64,000 nucleotides of DNA from Flavobacterium akiainvivens (GTDB lineage: Bacteria; Bacteroidota; Bacteroidia; Flavobacteriales; Flavobacteriaceae), in NCBI RefSeq assembly GCF_001278115.1, contig NZ_LIYD01000005.1, forward strand, positions 1,846,807 through 1,910,806, in the 5' to 3' direction. The translations under genes and the position numbers were made by a program. The notes under the pieces were generated by a model that had not been told where the DNA came from, made no database searches, and saw only the letters and a program-made list of their open reading frames with translations. Below are positions 34,898-43,440 of the stretch, piece after piece. Position 1 is the stretch's first letter. Every line of letters starts with the position of its first letter.

Positions 34898-34981
34898 TCA
34901 TTTCGACCGAAGCGCAGCGTAGTGGAGAAATCTCAAATTTAGAGATTCTTCGACTCCGCTGCGCTTCGCTCAGAATGACAG
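34898..34981. repeat. GTCATTTCGACCGAAGCGCAGCG palindromic element
   Basis: Left arm TGTCATTTCGACCGAAGCGC with AGCG and GAGAAATCTC pairs with right arm GAGATTCTTCG, CGCTGCGCTTCG and CAGAATGACA, forming one large hairpin of about 84 nt. This sequence is a well-known dispersed intergenic repeat of Bacteroidota genomes. Confidence 0.8.
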
Positions 34982-35004
34982 AACCTGAAAAAAGGACCGC
35001 ATAA

Positions 35005-35045
35005 GAATCCGCGTAAATCCGTTTAATCCGCGTTCCATAAAAAAA
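35005..35045 (+). repeat. AATCCG stutter repeat, copy 2
   Basis: GAATCCGCG, TAAATCCGTTTAATCCGCG and TTCCATAAAAAAAC follow the word order of the copy at 28703-28750. It overlaps the start of the folD terminator. Confidence 0.6.
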
Positions 35046-35070
35046 CAAAACCCCGGCCTAAACCGGGGTT
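35041..35070 (-). terminator. Rho-independent terminator of folD
   Basis: AACCCCGG (35049-35056) pairs with CCGGGGTT (35063-35070). On the minus strand the stem is followed by TTGTTTTT. Confidence 0.85.
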
Positions 35071-35076
35071 CATATA

Positions 35077-35958
35077 TTATTTCTGTCTTTTAAGTTCCCT
35101 TGCAAGGAGTGTGTTTTTAAGCAGCATGGCAATGGTCATGGGCCCTACACCACCCGGAACCGGGGTTATAAAGCTGGCTTTTTTGCTCACGTTTTCAAAA
35201 TCAACATCCCCACGGATTACATAACCTTTTTCGTTGGCCTCATCCGGAACACGGGTAATGCCCACGTCTACAATCACGGCATCGTCTTTTACCATTTCGG
35301 CTTTAAGATAGTTAGGTACACCCAGCGCGGTAATGATAATATCGGCCTGTGTGGTTATCTGTGCAATGTTTTTAGTATGGCTGTGCGTAAGGGTAACTGT
35401 ACTGTTACCCGGCCAGCCCTTACGGCCCATAAGTATGCTCATGGGGCGGCCCACAATGTGGCTGCGGCCTATAACCACGGTATGCTTACCTGCGGTTTCT
35501 ACATTATAACGCTCCAAAAGCTCAAGTATACCAAACGGCGTTGCCGGAATAAACGTAGTCATATCAAGCGCCATTTTACCAAAGTTCTCCGGGTGGAAAC
35601 CGTCAACGTCCTTGCTTGGGTCTATGGCCATAAGCACCTTTTGGTCGTCTATCTGTTTCGGTAGCGGAAGCTGCACGATAAAACCGTCTATATTATCATC
35701 CTGGTTTAGCTCTTCAATTTTTTGAAGCAGCTCCAGTTCGCTAATAGTAGCAGGCAGTTTTATAAGGGTGCTTTCAAAGCCCACCTTTTCGCACGATTTT
35801 ACCTTGCTGCCCACATAGGTAAGGCTTGCGCCGTCGTTACCTACAAGTACAGCAGCCAGGTGCGGCACCTTTTCGCCATTGGCCTTCATTTTAGCCACGG
35901 CCTCGGCTATTTCAACTTTAATGTCTTCAGAGACTTTTTTACCATCTAATAGTTGCAT
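35077..35958 (-). CDS. folD: Methylenetetrahydrofolate dehydrogenase/cyclohydrolase
   Basis: The bifunctional enzyme interconverts 5,10-methylene-, methenyl- and 10-formyl-THF, supplying one-carbon units for purines. A TTG at 35973 is in frame, but the ATG at 35958 ([14 protein letters not shown]) gives the normal 293 residues. Diagnostic motifs are [16 protein letters not shown] with the catalytic Lys, [28 protein letters not shown] and [18 protein letters not shown] repeat begins 13 nt upstream of the start. Confidence 0.96.
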   Translation of the reverse strand: MQLLDGKKVSEDIKVEIAEAVAKMKANGEKVPHLAAVLVGNDGASLTYVGSKVKSCEKVGFESTLIKLPATISELELLQKIEELNQDDNIDGFIVQLPLPKQIDDQKVLMAIDPSKDVDGFHPENFGKMALDMTTFIPATPFGILELLERYNVETAGKHTVVIGRSHIVGRPMSILMGRKGWPGNSTVTLTHSHTKNIAQITTQADIIITALGVPNYLKAEMVKDDAVIVDVGITRVPDEANEKGYVIRGDVDFENVSKKASFITPVPGGVGPMTIAMLLKNTLLARELKRQK

Positions 35959-35970
35959 TGTTGTTTGTTT

Positions 35971-36112
35971 CAAGTTTCAAGTTTCAGGTTTCAAGTTTTG
36001 CCACTCTTATCCTAAAACTAATGTAGTTAAGTATTGTTGTTTTTTATATGCTTCAGTCAGTATCGGTTCGAGTAAGCAACTTGAAACCTGAAACTTGAAA
36101 CCTGAAACAAAT
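35971..36112. repeat. Inverted GTTTCAAGTTTCAGG stutter repeat
   Basis: TTTCAAGTTTCAGGTTTCAA on the left is mirrored by TTGAAACCTGAAACTTGAAA plus CCTGAAAC on the right (36080-36109), around a loop of about 80 nt. It fills the folD-ffh gap. The loop lacks the AGCTTCACTC core. Confidence 0.8.
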
Positions 36113-36127
36113 TTATCAGCTTCGCTG

Positions 36128-37468
36128 CTATGGTTTCATCCCCTTCATGCCGCCCATCATACGCATCATGTTCTTGGCTCCGCCACCCTGCATCATCTTC
36201 ATCATTTTGCTCATCTGGTCAAATTGCTTAAGCAGTTGGTTTACCTGCTGTATGCTGGTTCCGCTACCTTTTGCAATCCTGTTTTTGCGTTTAACGTCAA
36301 TAAGCGAAGGCTTGCTGCGCTCTACCGGTGTCATGCTGAATATTATGGCTTCGATGTGCTTAAAGGCATCATCTTCAATTTCTACATCTTTAAGGGCTTT
36401 GCCAGCTCCGGGTATCATGCCTATAAGGTCTTTCATGTTACCCATTTTTTTAACCTGCTGTATCTGCGCAAGGAAATCGTCAAAACCAAATTCGTTCTTG
36501 GCAATTTTCTTTTGTAGCTTACGTGCCTCTTCTTCATCATACTGCTCCTGGGCACGCTCAACAAGCGATACCACGTCGCCCATACCAAGAATACGCTCAG
36601 CCATACGAGACGGATAAAATACATCTATCGCTTCCATCTTTTCGCCCGTACCAATAAACTTAATTGGCTTATCTACAACCGACTTGATAGAAATAGCCGC
36701 ACCACCGCGGGTATCGCCATCAAGTTTGGTAAGGATAACACCGTCAAAGTTTAGCCTGTCGTTAAACGCCTTAGCGGTATTAACAGCATCCTGGCCGGTC
36801 ATAGCATCTACTACAAACAGCGTTTCCTGTGGCTGTATGGCCTGGTGCACGCGTGCAATCTCGTCCATCATTTCTTCGTCAACCGCAAGGCGGCCGGCGG
36901 TATCTACAATTACCACATTAAAACCGTTTGCTTTGGCGTGCTTAATAGCGTTTTGGGCAATTTCCACAGGGTTGCGGTTGCCTTCTTCGCTGTATACTTC
37001 AACGCCTATCTGCTCACCCACCACGTGCAGCTGGTTAATGGCCGCAGGGCGGTATATATCACACGCTACAAGTAGCGGCTTTTTGTTCTTTTTTGTTTTA
37101 AGGAAGTTAGCAAGCTTGCCTGAGAAGGTAGTTTTACCACTACCCTGAAGGCCGCTCATCAATATAACGCTTGGGTTGCCGCTAAGGTTTACACCTGTAG
37201 CATCGCCTCCCATAAGCTCGGTAAGTTCGTCTTTAACAAGCTTAACCATAAGCTGGCCCGGCTGCAGGGTTGTAAGTACGTTTTCACCTATAGCCTTATC
37301 GCGCACACGGGTGGTAAAGTCTTTGGCAATCTTAAAGTTAACGTCGGCATCAAGTAACGCACGGCGCACCTCTTTAAGGGTATCAGCCACGTTAACATCA
37401 GTAATCTTGCCGTGGCCTTTCAGTATATGAAACGCTTTGTCTAATTTATCGCTTAAATTATCAAACAT
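36128..37468 (-). CDS. ffh: Signal recognition particle protein Ffh
   Basis: The 446-residue GTPase binds SRP RNA and signal sequences and targets membrane proteins through FtsY. It has the N domain (1-90), a G domain with GLQGSGKTTFSGKLA, VDTAGRLAVDEEM, TKLDGDTRGG and the closing GTGEKMEAID, and a Met-rich M domain (about 310-446) ending MMRMMGGMKGMKP. A TAAATTTG octamer on the minus strand (37495-37502) is a plausible -7 box. Confidence 0.97.
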   Translation of the reverse strand: MFDNLSDKLDKAFHILKGHGKITDVNVADTLKEVRRALLDADVNFKIAKDFTTRVRDKAIGENVLTTLQPGQLMVKLVKDELTELMGGDATGVNLSGNPSVILMSGLQGSGKTTFSGKLANFLKTKKNKKPLLVACDIYRPAAINQLHVVGEQIGVEVYSEEGNRNPVEIAQNAIKHAKANGFNVVIVDTAGRLAVDEEMMDEIARVHQAIQPQETLFVVDAMTGQDAVNTAKAFNDRLNFDGVILTKLDGDTRGGAAISIKSVVDKPIKFIGTGEKMEAIDVFYPSRMAERILGMGDVVSLVERAQEQYDEEEARKLQKKIAKNEFGFDDFLAQIQQVKKMGNMKDLIGMIPGAGKALKDVEIEDDAFKHIEAIIFSMTPVERSKPSLIDVKRKNRIAKGSGTSIQQVNQLLKQFDQMSKMMKMMQGGGAKNMMRMMGGMKGMKP

Positions 37469-38149
37469 CTTTTTAGAATAGTTTACAGAAGGTGCAAATT
37501 TAAGAATTTGATTTTGAAGGTACAGTATGCCTTTGACAAAAAAATCAGCCTTTTACGGCTGATTTTCCCTACCTAAATATATACTATGAAATGGGGAGTT
37601 TAAATACCAAAGTATTGAAATGACCCCCACCTATAAATATAACAGGCAATTTAGTATTTACCCCCCTATTATCATAACATTTTAACATAAGGTTTTATAA
37701 AAATAACCATAAAATAAAAATACCGGCTTTGTAGGGCCGGTATTGTAATAAAAGCTTAAAAAACACACTATTTTACACCTTATTATGCAAGCTTTTATTT
37801 TTATAAGATTGTTATATTTAACATATTTAGAGGTATGCCTCCAATACTGAAATAAATATACTGAGCCTGTAATTAGCAGTAACACATCATTTAGTATTTG
37901 CAGGCTCCTGCCGAGCATTAACGGGTTGTGATTTATTATTCTGTTTTTATATTTTATCAGCTAAAAACGAAAACTTTATAAATGAAAAAAACCGGTTGGC
38001 AGACCGGTCTTTTTTCGGAAAAAACTTGAATATTTAAAAAAAACACAACTATATCTAAATAAGGTAAACAACTTGTGCGCTGTTTATATTCTATAGTCTT
38101 TACGGTTTTAAAAAGGTTGCGTTTGGTTTAAAAAATATTTTTATTTTTT
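37469..38149. other. Gene-free AT-rich region with several hairpins
   Basis: No convincing gene is present; the one open frame (37682-37918, minus) has no recognisable content. Hairpins: AAAATCAGCC/GGCTGATTTT (37541-37566), AATACCGGC/GCCGGTATT (about 37726-37746), AAGCTT pairs at 37752 and 37790, GAGCCTG/CAGGCTC (37863-37907). Short words such as TTTAGTATTT and CCAATACTGAAAT recur, and the terminator at 37986 closes the LamG gene. It could hold a small RNA. Confidence 0.5.
37986..38016 (-). terminator. Rho-independent terminator (LamG gene 1)
   Basis: ACCGGT at 37991-37996 pairs with ACCGGT at 38003-38008, with A/T runs on both sides. The A-tract on the left gives a U-tract for the minus-strand gene at 38150. 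A related stem and flank follow LamG gene 2. Confidence 0.75.
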
Positions 38150-38929
38150 TTACTCACAGCAGGCATCAAGTTCAAAAAGCCCAGTAATTTCGGCCTGTGT
38201 AAGTACTTTATTGTAAATAGCTACATCATCTATAGTGCCTTTAAAACCTTTACCTATAAATAATGATGTTACTGCGGCTGGTGCAACTGTGCCTAAATTG
38301 CTTGTTTCCTGTAGTACACCATTTCTATAAATAGCAATTTCGCCATCAGCCTGACTGTACGTAGCGGTTAAATAATGCCATACACCGGCACGCGCCTGCA
38401 CTTCTGCATCACAGTCAAAGTTTTCTGACTGCATCTCGTCCCACGCACCGTTATTGCCCGTAGAAAATGTAGCTCTTAGACAATCATAGGTATTAACCGA
38501 CCAAAACCCCGACTGATACGGATAGCCTATACCTCCATTTGTAGCTATAAGTGACTGGTATGCACCACCCGATACAGCATCAGGCTTGTACCAAAGTGAA
38601 ACCGATAACTCGGTAAGGCCATCTAATGCCGCTACACTTTGCGTGGAAAGGAAAGACGTATCGGTACCATCAAACACAAAGGCACACTGGGGGTTACCAT
38701 CCCTGTCGGCACCGGGCTGTACACCCCCGGCAAGGGTAAGGTTAGCCGAACCGGCGGCATCTAAAAGGTTTCCACTACCAAAAGTATAGGCCGTTACAAG
38801 GCCATCCTGAAGCGCCGTAGGGATACATGAAGACTGCTGAACGGGAGCCGAATCATCATCGCTACACGACACAAAAACAGCACCGGCAAACGCGGCACTA
38901 AGCACTACAAATCTGATTTTCTTTTTCAT
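38150..38929 (-). CDS. LamG-domain surface lipoprotein 1
   Basis: The 259-residue product has a lipobox VFVSC with Cys22 followed by SDDDSAP, a strong surface-export type signal. One LamG/concanavalin-like domain (about 45-255) contains LSVSLWYKPDAVSGG, GVWHYLTATYSQADGEIAIY and the closing IDDVAIYNKVLTQAEITGLF. Such domains bind carbohydrate or protein ligands at the surface. The C-terminus ends in a Cys pair (ACCE). The gene at 39087 has the same C-terminal domain and a similar 3' flank, so the two look duplicated. Confidence 0.85.
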   Translation of the reverse strand: MKKKIRFVVLSAAFAGAVFVSCSDDDSAPVQQSSCIPTALQDGLVTAYTFGSGNLLDAAGSANLTLAGGVQPGADRDGNPQCAFVFDGTDTSFLSTQSVAALDGLTELSVSLWYKPDAVSGGAYQSLIATNGGIGYPYQSGFWSVNTYDCLRATFSTGNNGAWDEMQSENFDCDAEVQARAGVWHYLTATYSQADGEIAIYRNGVLQETSNLGTVAPAAVTSLFIGKGFKGTIDDVAIYNKVLTQAEITGLFELDACCE

Positions 38930-39017
38930 AATATATTATAGGTTTTTATTTACACATACAACAGGTAAACAAGCCTAAACCCTAAGTAAAATAAGGCATT
39001 TTAACAATTATGACAAT

Positions 39018-39049
39018 AAAAAAACCGGTCTGGGAAATGACCGGTTTTT
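39018..39049 (-). terminator. Rho-independent terminator (LamG gene 2)
   Basis: AAAACCGGTC pairs with GACCGGTTTT around TGGGAAAT. The downstream segment AAAAAACTTGAATATTTAAA with AAACACAACTA, between this stem and the gene, also occurs beside the 37986 terminator. Confidence 0.8.
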
Positions 39050-39086
39050 GAGTTGGAAAAAAACTTGAATATTTAAAAAAACACAA

Positions 39087-40148
39087 CTATTCCATACATG
39101 TATTACAGTCGCCTTCAAGCTCAAAAAGGGTTTGCACCTCAGCTTGCGTAAGCACTTTTTTGTAGACCCTCAGGTCGTCTAAAAAGCCTGTATAATTTTG
39201 CCCTATATAATAGTCCAGGGCGCTGATGCCTATATCGGCACTAAATGTTTCACTGTTTTGCAACACCCCGTCGCGATACAGCCTTGCGGTATTGTTTACA
39301 TCAAAAGTTATAACCAGGTGGTGCCAGTTTTCGGTATCCTGCCAAAGGGTTTGGTCAGCATTCCAATTGTTATCCCATACCTGGGCAGATGGCGTTCCAA
39401 AAAGCGGCGTGTTACCATCATAAACCGAAAGGTTAAACCCTCCCTGCTGCCCCTTACGGAACAGGTGCTCATAGTCAGACGGGTTTGTATTCTGCATCCT
39501 GAACCACAGGCTTATACTAAACACATTACCCTGTATAAGGGCGTTTTGCTGGCTTGTAGCTACCTGTAGCTGCTGGCTGCCCGTAAATGATATTGCACAT
39601 TGCGCATTGCCACTCCTGTCTGCCACATAAGCCGGGTTACCAGTTGATGTTACCGTACTGCCGGCCAAATCTTCTATGCTGTTGCTAAACGTCATATACA
39701 GTATAAGGTCGTCCAGCAATATGCCTGGGTTGTTACACCCGCCAGGCACATTTACATTACAGGCATCAAAAGCGGTGTATAATGCGCCTTTAAGCTCAAG
39801 GTTAGTATTTGCCGTTAACTGTTGCCCGTTAGCCGTTAAAGACATTGGGTAGCCCATGGCATAATATTCGTTAGGCCCCAGCCCCTGCAAAAACCCCTTA
39901 AGGCTTTGGTTGCTGGCTATAGCATAAGTATTTTGAACCTGAAAACTACTGTTGTAAGCATATACCGTTACCGGAAAATTTATTGCCATACAACCGGCAG
40001 GCTGGTTTGCTGCTACATCAAGCAGGGTAGTAACCTCGCTTGTTGGGCTAAGCGCCTCTGAGTTATCTTCAAAAGACAACTCTTCCTGGCAGCTTACCAT
40101 AACAGTAGCCACAATTAATGCTAAAAACCATTTTACTGTCACCTTCAT
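39087..40148 (-). CDS. LamG-domain surface lipoprotein 2
   Basis: The 353-residue protein has a lipobox VMVSC with Cys20 followed by QEELSFED. An N-terminal region of about 120 residues (INFPVTVYAYNSSFQVQNTY) has no recognised family. The LamG domain (about 140-350) contains FSISLWFRMQNTNPSDYEHL, HHLVITFDVNNTARLYRDG and LDDLRVYKKVLTQAEVQTLF. The end is CNTCME, a Cys-containing tail like that of LamG gene 1. It is probably displayed on the surface or in the periplasm and binds a glycan. Confidence 0.85.
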   Translation of the reverse strand: MKVTVKWFLALIVATVMVSCQEELSFEDNSEALSPTSEVTTLLDVAANQPAGCMAINFPVTVYAYNSSFQVQNTYAIASNQSLKGFLQGLGPNEYYAMGYPMSLTANGQQLTANTNLELKGALYTAFDACNVNVPGGCNNPGILLDDLILYMTFSNSIEDLAGSTVTSTGNPAYVADRSGNAQCAISFTGSQQLQVATSQQNALIQGNVFSISLWFRMQNTNPSDYEHLFRKGQQGGFNLSVYDGNTPLFGTPSAQVWDNNWNADQTLWQDTENWHHLVITFDVNNTARLYRDGVLQNSETFSADIGISALDYYIGQNYTGFLDDLRVYKKVLTQAEVQTLFELEGDCNTCME

Positions 40149-40220
40149 TTATCCCTATTGGTTTTGGTATAAACAATTATGTTACACAATACCCTACCTG
40201 CTAAATAGAATATTTTTTAT

Positions 40221-40730
40221 TTAGTTATTAATTATTTTTTCAAACGCCTTCCGGGCGCTTCCGCGAAAGAACACTTCGCCGCAATATGTATACCCCATTT
40301 TTTCAAACAGGTACAGCATGGCCGGGTTATCAAAATTGGTATCGGCCTTTACACTGTTAATGCCATTGCTTAGCGCAAACTGCTCTATCTGCCTGAACAT
40401 TTCTGCTGCCAGGCCTTTACCTAAGTACCCTTCAGCAATAGCTACACGGTGAAACACCACAAAATCGCCATTACTAAGCCATTTGCCATCAATACCGGCA
40501 TAAGCGGGCTCATCATTAATTAAAAGCGCGGCATAGCCCAGTATTTCCTCGCCATCTAACAGCACATAGCCTGCGCCTTTTTCAATATCATTTGTAATAA
40601 CATCCGGGTTTGGGTAACCGTCCTGCCACTGGTTGCTGCCGTCTTTTTTTCGGCGGGCAATGGCCTGTTGCAGTATATCCCATATTTGCGGCAACTCATG
40701 CAGGGCTGCCTTCCTAAACGTATAATTCAT
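40221..40730 (-). CDS. GNAT-family N-acetyltransferase
   Basis: The 169-residue cytoplasmic enzyme transfers an acyl group from CoA to an unknown amine. The GNAT fold is complete: FRKAALHELPQIWDILQQAI, VFHRVAIAEGYLGKGLAAEM as the acetyl-CoA motif A, VKADTNFDNPAMLYLFEKMG and YCGEVFFRGSARKAFEKI. It is a single gene among lipoprotein genes, with no indication of substrate. Confidence 0.9.
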   Translation of the reverse strand: MNYTFRKAALHELPQIWDILQQAIARRKKDGSNQWQDGYPNPDVITNDIEKGAGYVLLDGEEILGYAALLINDEPAYAGIDGKWLSNGDFVVFHRVAIAEGYLGKGLAAEMFRQIEQFALSNGINSVKADTNFDNPAMLYLFEKMGYTYCGEVFFRGSARKAFEKIINN

Positions 40731-40797
40731 GTTTGTAATCAGAAATTTACTGCAAAAGTCTTAAGATTTAACCGATTGGCAATCTCAATTGGCAAAA

Positions 40798-40830
40798 AAA
40801 TAACCGGCCCTTATGCAAAGCCGGTTATTA
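40798..40830 (-). terminator. Rho-independent terminator
   Basis: AATAACCGGC (40799-40808) pairs with GCCGGTTATT (40820-40829), with a U-tract on the minus strand. It serves the lipoprotein gene at 40916. Confidence 0.85.
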
Positions 40831-40915
40831 AGGAAAAAATTAAGACGCGATTTTTTTCTTTTTCATAGTAGTAGCATAGTAAACAGCCTTAAGCTGAAAT
40901 ACCCTACCTGAAAAT

Positions 40916-41383
40916 TTAATTTTTTTCGAAAACTAATATATCAGTGCCGCCATTGCCACCACTCACATCAATTAAGCTGATTTTATTTGCGGTGCGTTCC
41001 TGTATATCCCAGTCATCTGTAAAGTTTACAAATGCGGCCGGCGCCGAAAAGCCAATATTAAAATCTATATCATTGCCCGGGCTGTCATCATCATTACTGT
41101 TGCTGCTGTTAGTAACACTCCAGGTACCGGTGTAGGTGTTGGTTCCGTTTGCAGCCGTTAACACATTACTATTGCCAAAAGTAAAGTTGTAGCCGGCAAA
41201 GTGGTTGGTTTCATTATTACCACTGTCAATGTAAGAGGTAATGTGCCATGTACCCTGGCTTACGGTGTTTACCACATCGGCCACGTTGCCGGCGTTGTTG
41301 TTTGCAGGGGTGCTGCCGTCATCAGAACATGAGGCAAGCGAAACCAGCGCAATGCCTGCCAGTAAAAAAATGTTGCGTTTCAT
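40916..41383 (-). CDS. Small surface lipoprotein, lipocalin-like
   Basis: The 155-residue product has a lipobox VSLASC with Cys19 followed by SDDGSTP. The mature domain begins QGTWHITSYIDSGNNETNHF and continues with strands GYNFTFGNSNVLTAANGT and TYTGTWSVTNSSNSND, ending ILVFEKN. This matches the lipocalin-like lipoproteins of Bacteroidota, of unknown ligand. The export signal resembles those of the 22425, 38150 and 54762 genes. Confidence 0.75.
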   Translation of the reverse strand: MKRNIFLLAGIALVSLASCSDDGSTPANNNAGNVADVVNTVSQGTWHITSYIDSGNNETNHFAGYNFTFGNSNVLTAANGTNTYTGTWSVTNSSNSNDDDSPGNDIDFNIGFSAPAAFVNFTDDWDIQERTANKISLIDVSGGNGGTDILVFEKN

Positions 41384-41505
41384 AGTGTTAATTGTGTTTT
41401 ATCTACCACAAAGTAACAGCTATTAGCAAATGAAATTGTTACAAAACAGGTATTTACAGTTCATGGTTTAGGATTTGCAGCAGACGATTTAGAAAACGAA
41501 AACAG

Positions 41506-41823
41506 TTATGGGGTTTCAACCAAAATTACTTTGGTATTTTTAATCACGCGGTAATCTCCGGTACCGGACCTGCGTTGTACTAAAATGGATTTATCTTCAG
41601 GCTCGGGGTTTGGAATATAGGCAAGCCTGCCGGTAACGGTTATTTTTTTATTAAGGTAACTACTATCGAGGTTAACACCTTCAAGTATGTATTCGCCGTT
41701 TTCATTATTTATAACGTGCCCGGCCTTGCTATTGCCTACCACCCCGGTAACGGTTATGGTATCGGTTTCAACCGAAGCGCACCCGGCAACAGCAATTGAA
41801 AGGAAAATGAGAAGTTTTTTCAT
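41506..41823 (-). CDS. Small lipoprotein
   Basis: The 105-residue protein has a lipobox AVAGC with Cys15. A compact beta domain follows (TITVTGVVGNSKAGHVINNE, then LNKKITVTGRLAYIPNPEPE) that could adopt an OB-like fold. No family is recognised. The sequence after Cys is ASVETD, not the SDD type, so surface export is less likely. Monocistronic. Confidence 0.68.
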   Translation of the reverse strand: MKKLLIFLSIAVAGCASVETDTITVTGVVGNSKAGHVINNENGEYILEGVNLDSSYLNKKITVTGRLAYIPNPEPEDKSILVQRRSGTGDYRVIKNTKVILVETP

Positions 41824-41959
41824 ACACGCTAAGTTACTGAATTAGCAAAAGATACCACCATAATTAGTTATAAACCTTTAGCGAAGCCTAAAATAAAAAT
41901 TTGCACCCACCACCTGTAGTGTTATTTTTTTTCTAATTTAACAGCCCATTTTTAGCGCT

Positions 41960-42481
41960 ATGAAAAAGGAAAACCAACCGGGCATTTGCGAAGAACTCAC
42001 CTTTGCCGCCTTCTTTAAGAGCCAGGCAAAAGCGCTGCGCAATTACCTGTACTACAAATTTGGCAACGAAGAGCAGGCCGAAGACGTTACCCAGGAAGCT
42101 TTTATTAAGCTTTGGGAAAACTGTGCCAATGTGCCGCCCGAAAAAGCAAAATCATTTATTTATACCGTGGCCAATAACACCACGCTAAACCAGATTGCCC
42201 ACCAAAAGGTGGTGCTTGAGTATGCAAAAAAAGCACCAGACAGAAGCACAGACAACCAGGCACCTGACTATATACTGGAAGAAGAGCAGTTTAAAACCAA
42301 ATTGCAGCGCGCCATAAACAAACTGAGCGAGGCCCAGCGTACGGCCTTTTTAATGAACCGCATAGACGGCAAAAAATACCACGAAATTGCCGAAGAACTG
42401 GGTATAAGCACCAAGGCGGTAGAAAAGCGCATAAGCGGTGCACTTTTGGAACTTAGAAAAGAAATTGATAACTTTAGGTAG
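41960..42481 (+). CDS. ECF RNA polymerase sigma factor (FecI-like)
   Basis: The 173-residue protein has sigma region 2 (about 20-85; LRNYLYYKFGNEEQAEDVTQ and AFIKLWEN) and region 4 (about 110-165; LSEAQRTAFLMNRIDGKKYH and LGISTKAVEKRISGALLELR). It is followed by a FecR-type anti-sigma factor (39 nt gap) and a receptor with an N-terminal signalling domain. The three form a cell-surface signalling unit in which ligand binding outside releases this sigma factor. It probably activates its own operon, but no autoregulated promoter could be identified. Confidence 0.93.
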   Translation: MKKENQPGICEELTFAAFFKSQAKALRNYLYYKFGNEEQAEDVTQEAFIKLWENCANVPPEKAKSFIYTVANNTTLNQIAHQKVVLEYAKKAPDRSTDNQAPDYILEEEQFKTKLQRAINKLSEAQRTAFLMNRIDGKKYHEIAEELGISTKAVEKRISGALLELRKEIDNFR

Positions 42482-42519
42482 GGTTTTTTAATACCTGCCT
42501 GTTATAGAGCTATAAAACA

Positions 42520-43440
42520 ATGGCATTCAAGATGGAAGAAGATGTTAAGTTAGCAAAGTGGCTAAGCGGAGAGATGAGCGGGAAGGAGCTGGAGGAGTTT
42601 ATGCAAACGCCGGAATATGCCACTTACAGCAAGATAAAGGAATTCTCGGCGCAGCTAACAGCGCCGCAGATGGATATGGATTCTCTTTACAACAAAATCC
42701 AGCAAAACAAACACAGGACACGTAATAATGAACCCAAAGTGCGCAGGCTTACTGCATGGCTGCCCCGCGTGGCTGCCATACTGCTGCTTGCCTTTGGCGC
42801 CGGATACTTTTTATATACCGGCCAAACCAGCAACCACCTTGCCGATAACGGTAAAAGGGATACCTTTTTACTGCCCGATAACTCTGAGGTAGTGCTTAAC
42901 GCAGGCTCTGCGGCTGAGTTTAAGGAATGGGACTGGAGCAACAACCGCCACATAGAGCTTAAAGGCGAGGCTTACTTTAAAGTAGCCAAAGGCCAGAAGT
43001 TTGATGTGGTTACCCCCGAAGGCACCGTTACCGTAGTAGGTACTCAGTTTAACGTTAAAGCCCGAAACGGCCGCCTTGATGTTACCTGCTATGAGGGTAA
43101 GGTAAAAGTAGTAAGCAACGGGCAGGAAATACTGCTTACACCCGGCAAAAGCGTAGCTTATGCCAACGGTAAAAACCTGGATATAGCTAACGACAAGCAC
43201 CAGAAACCGGTGTGGATAGGCGGCAATGAGGTAGCTTTTGAAAACGAAAGCCTTGAGCAGGTAGCCGCCGAAATAGAACGCCAGTATAACATTAAAATTA
43301 AGGTTGATGCCCAAACGGCAAGGCCTTATACCGGTGCACTGCCTACTAACGATATTGAAACTGCCCTGGGCATTATAAAAGCCCACTGGACACTTAATGC
43401 TGCAAATGCAGGCAATAACATCACATTATCGGCAAAATAA
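42520..43440 (+). CDS. FecR-family anti-sigma factor
   Basis: The 306-residue protein has an N-terminal cytoplasmic segment (1-75, KLAKWLSGEMSGKELEEFMQ) and one membrane helix (about 80-99). The periplasmic FecR domain (about 105-200) contains FLLPDNSEVVLNAGSAAEFK and GTVTVVGTQFNVKARNGRLD. A DUF4974 domain (about 235-304) ends with IIKAHWTLNA. It would hold the sigma factor inactive and be controlled by the receptor. Its stop overlaps the receptor start by one base (TAATG), giving translational coupling. Confidence 0.93.
   Translation: MAFKMEEDVKLAKWLSGEMSGKELEEFMQTPEYATYSKIKEFSAQLTAPQMDMDSLYNKIQQNKHRTRNNEPKVRRLTAWLPRVAAILLLAFGAGYFLYTGQTSNHLADNGKRDTFLLPDNSEVVLNAGSAAEFKEWDWSNNRHIELKGEAYFKVAKGQKFDVVTPEGTVTVVGTQFNVKARNGRLDVTCYEGKVKVVSNGQEILLTPGKSVAYANGKNLDIANDKHQKPVWIGGNEVAFENESLEQVAAEIERQYNIKIKVDAQTARPYTGALPTNDIETALGIIKAHWTLNAANAGNNITLSAK

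Noticed and set aside
34789..35004. 71-codon plus frame
   Set aside because: Crosses the 59-residue membrane gene and the large palindromic element; encoded by repeat sequence.
36060..36080. GGTTCGAGT, resembling a tRNA T-loop
   Set aside because: No acceptor stem, anticodon arm or D-arm can be built around it; it lies in the loop of the folD-ffh inverted repeat.
37541..37566. Hairpin near ffh considered as SRP RNA
   Set aside because: It is a simple terminator-like stem and lacks the GGAA tetraloop and asymmetric loop of SRP RNA.
37682..37918. Open frame of 78 codons on the minus strand
   Set aside because: Low-complexity AT-rich content, no recognisable domain, and it spans hairpins; most likely chance.
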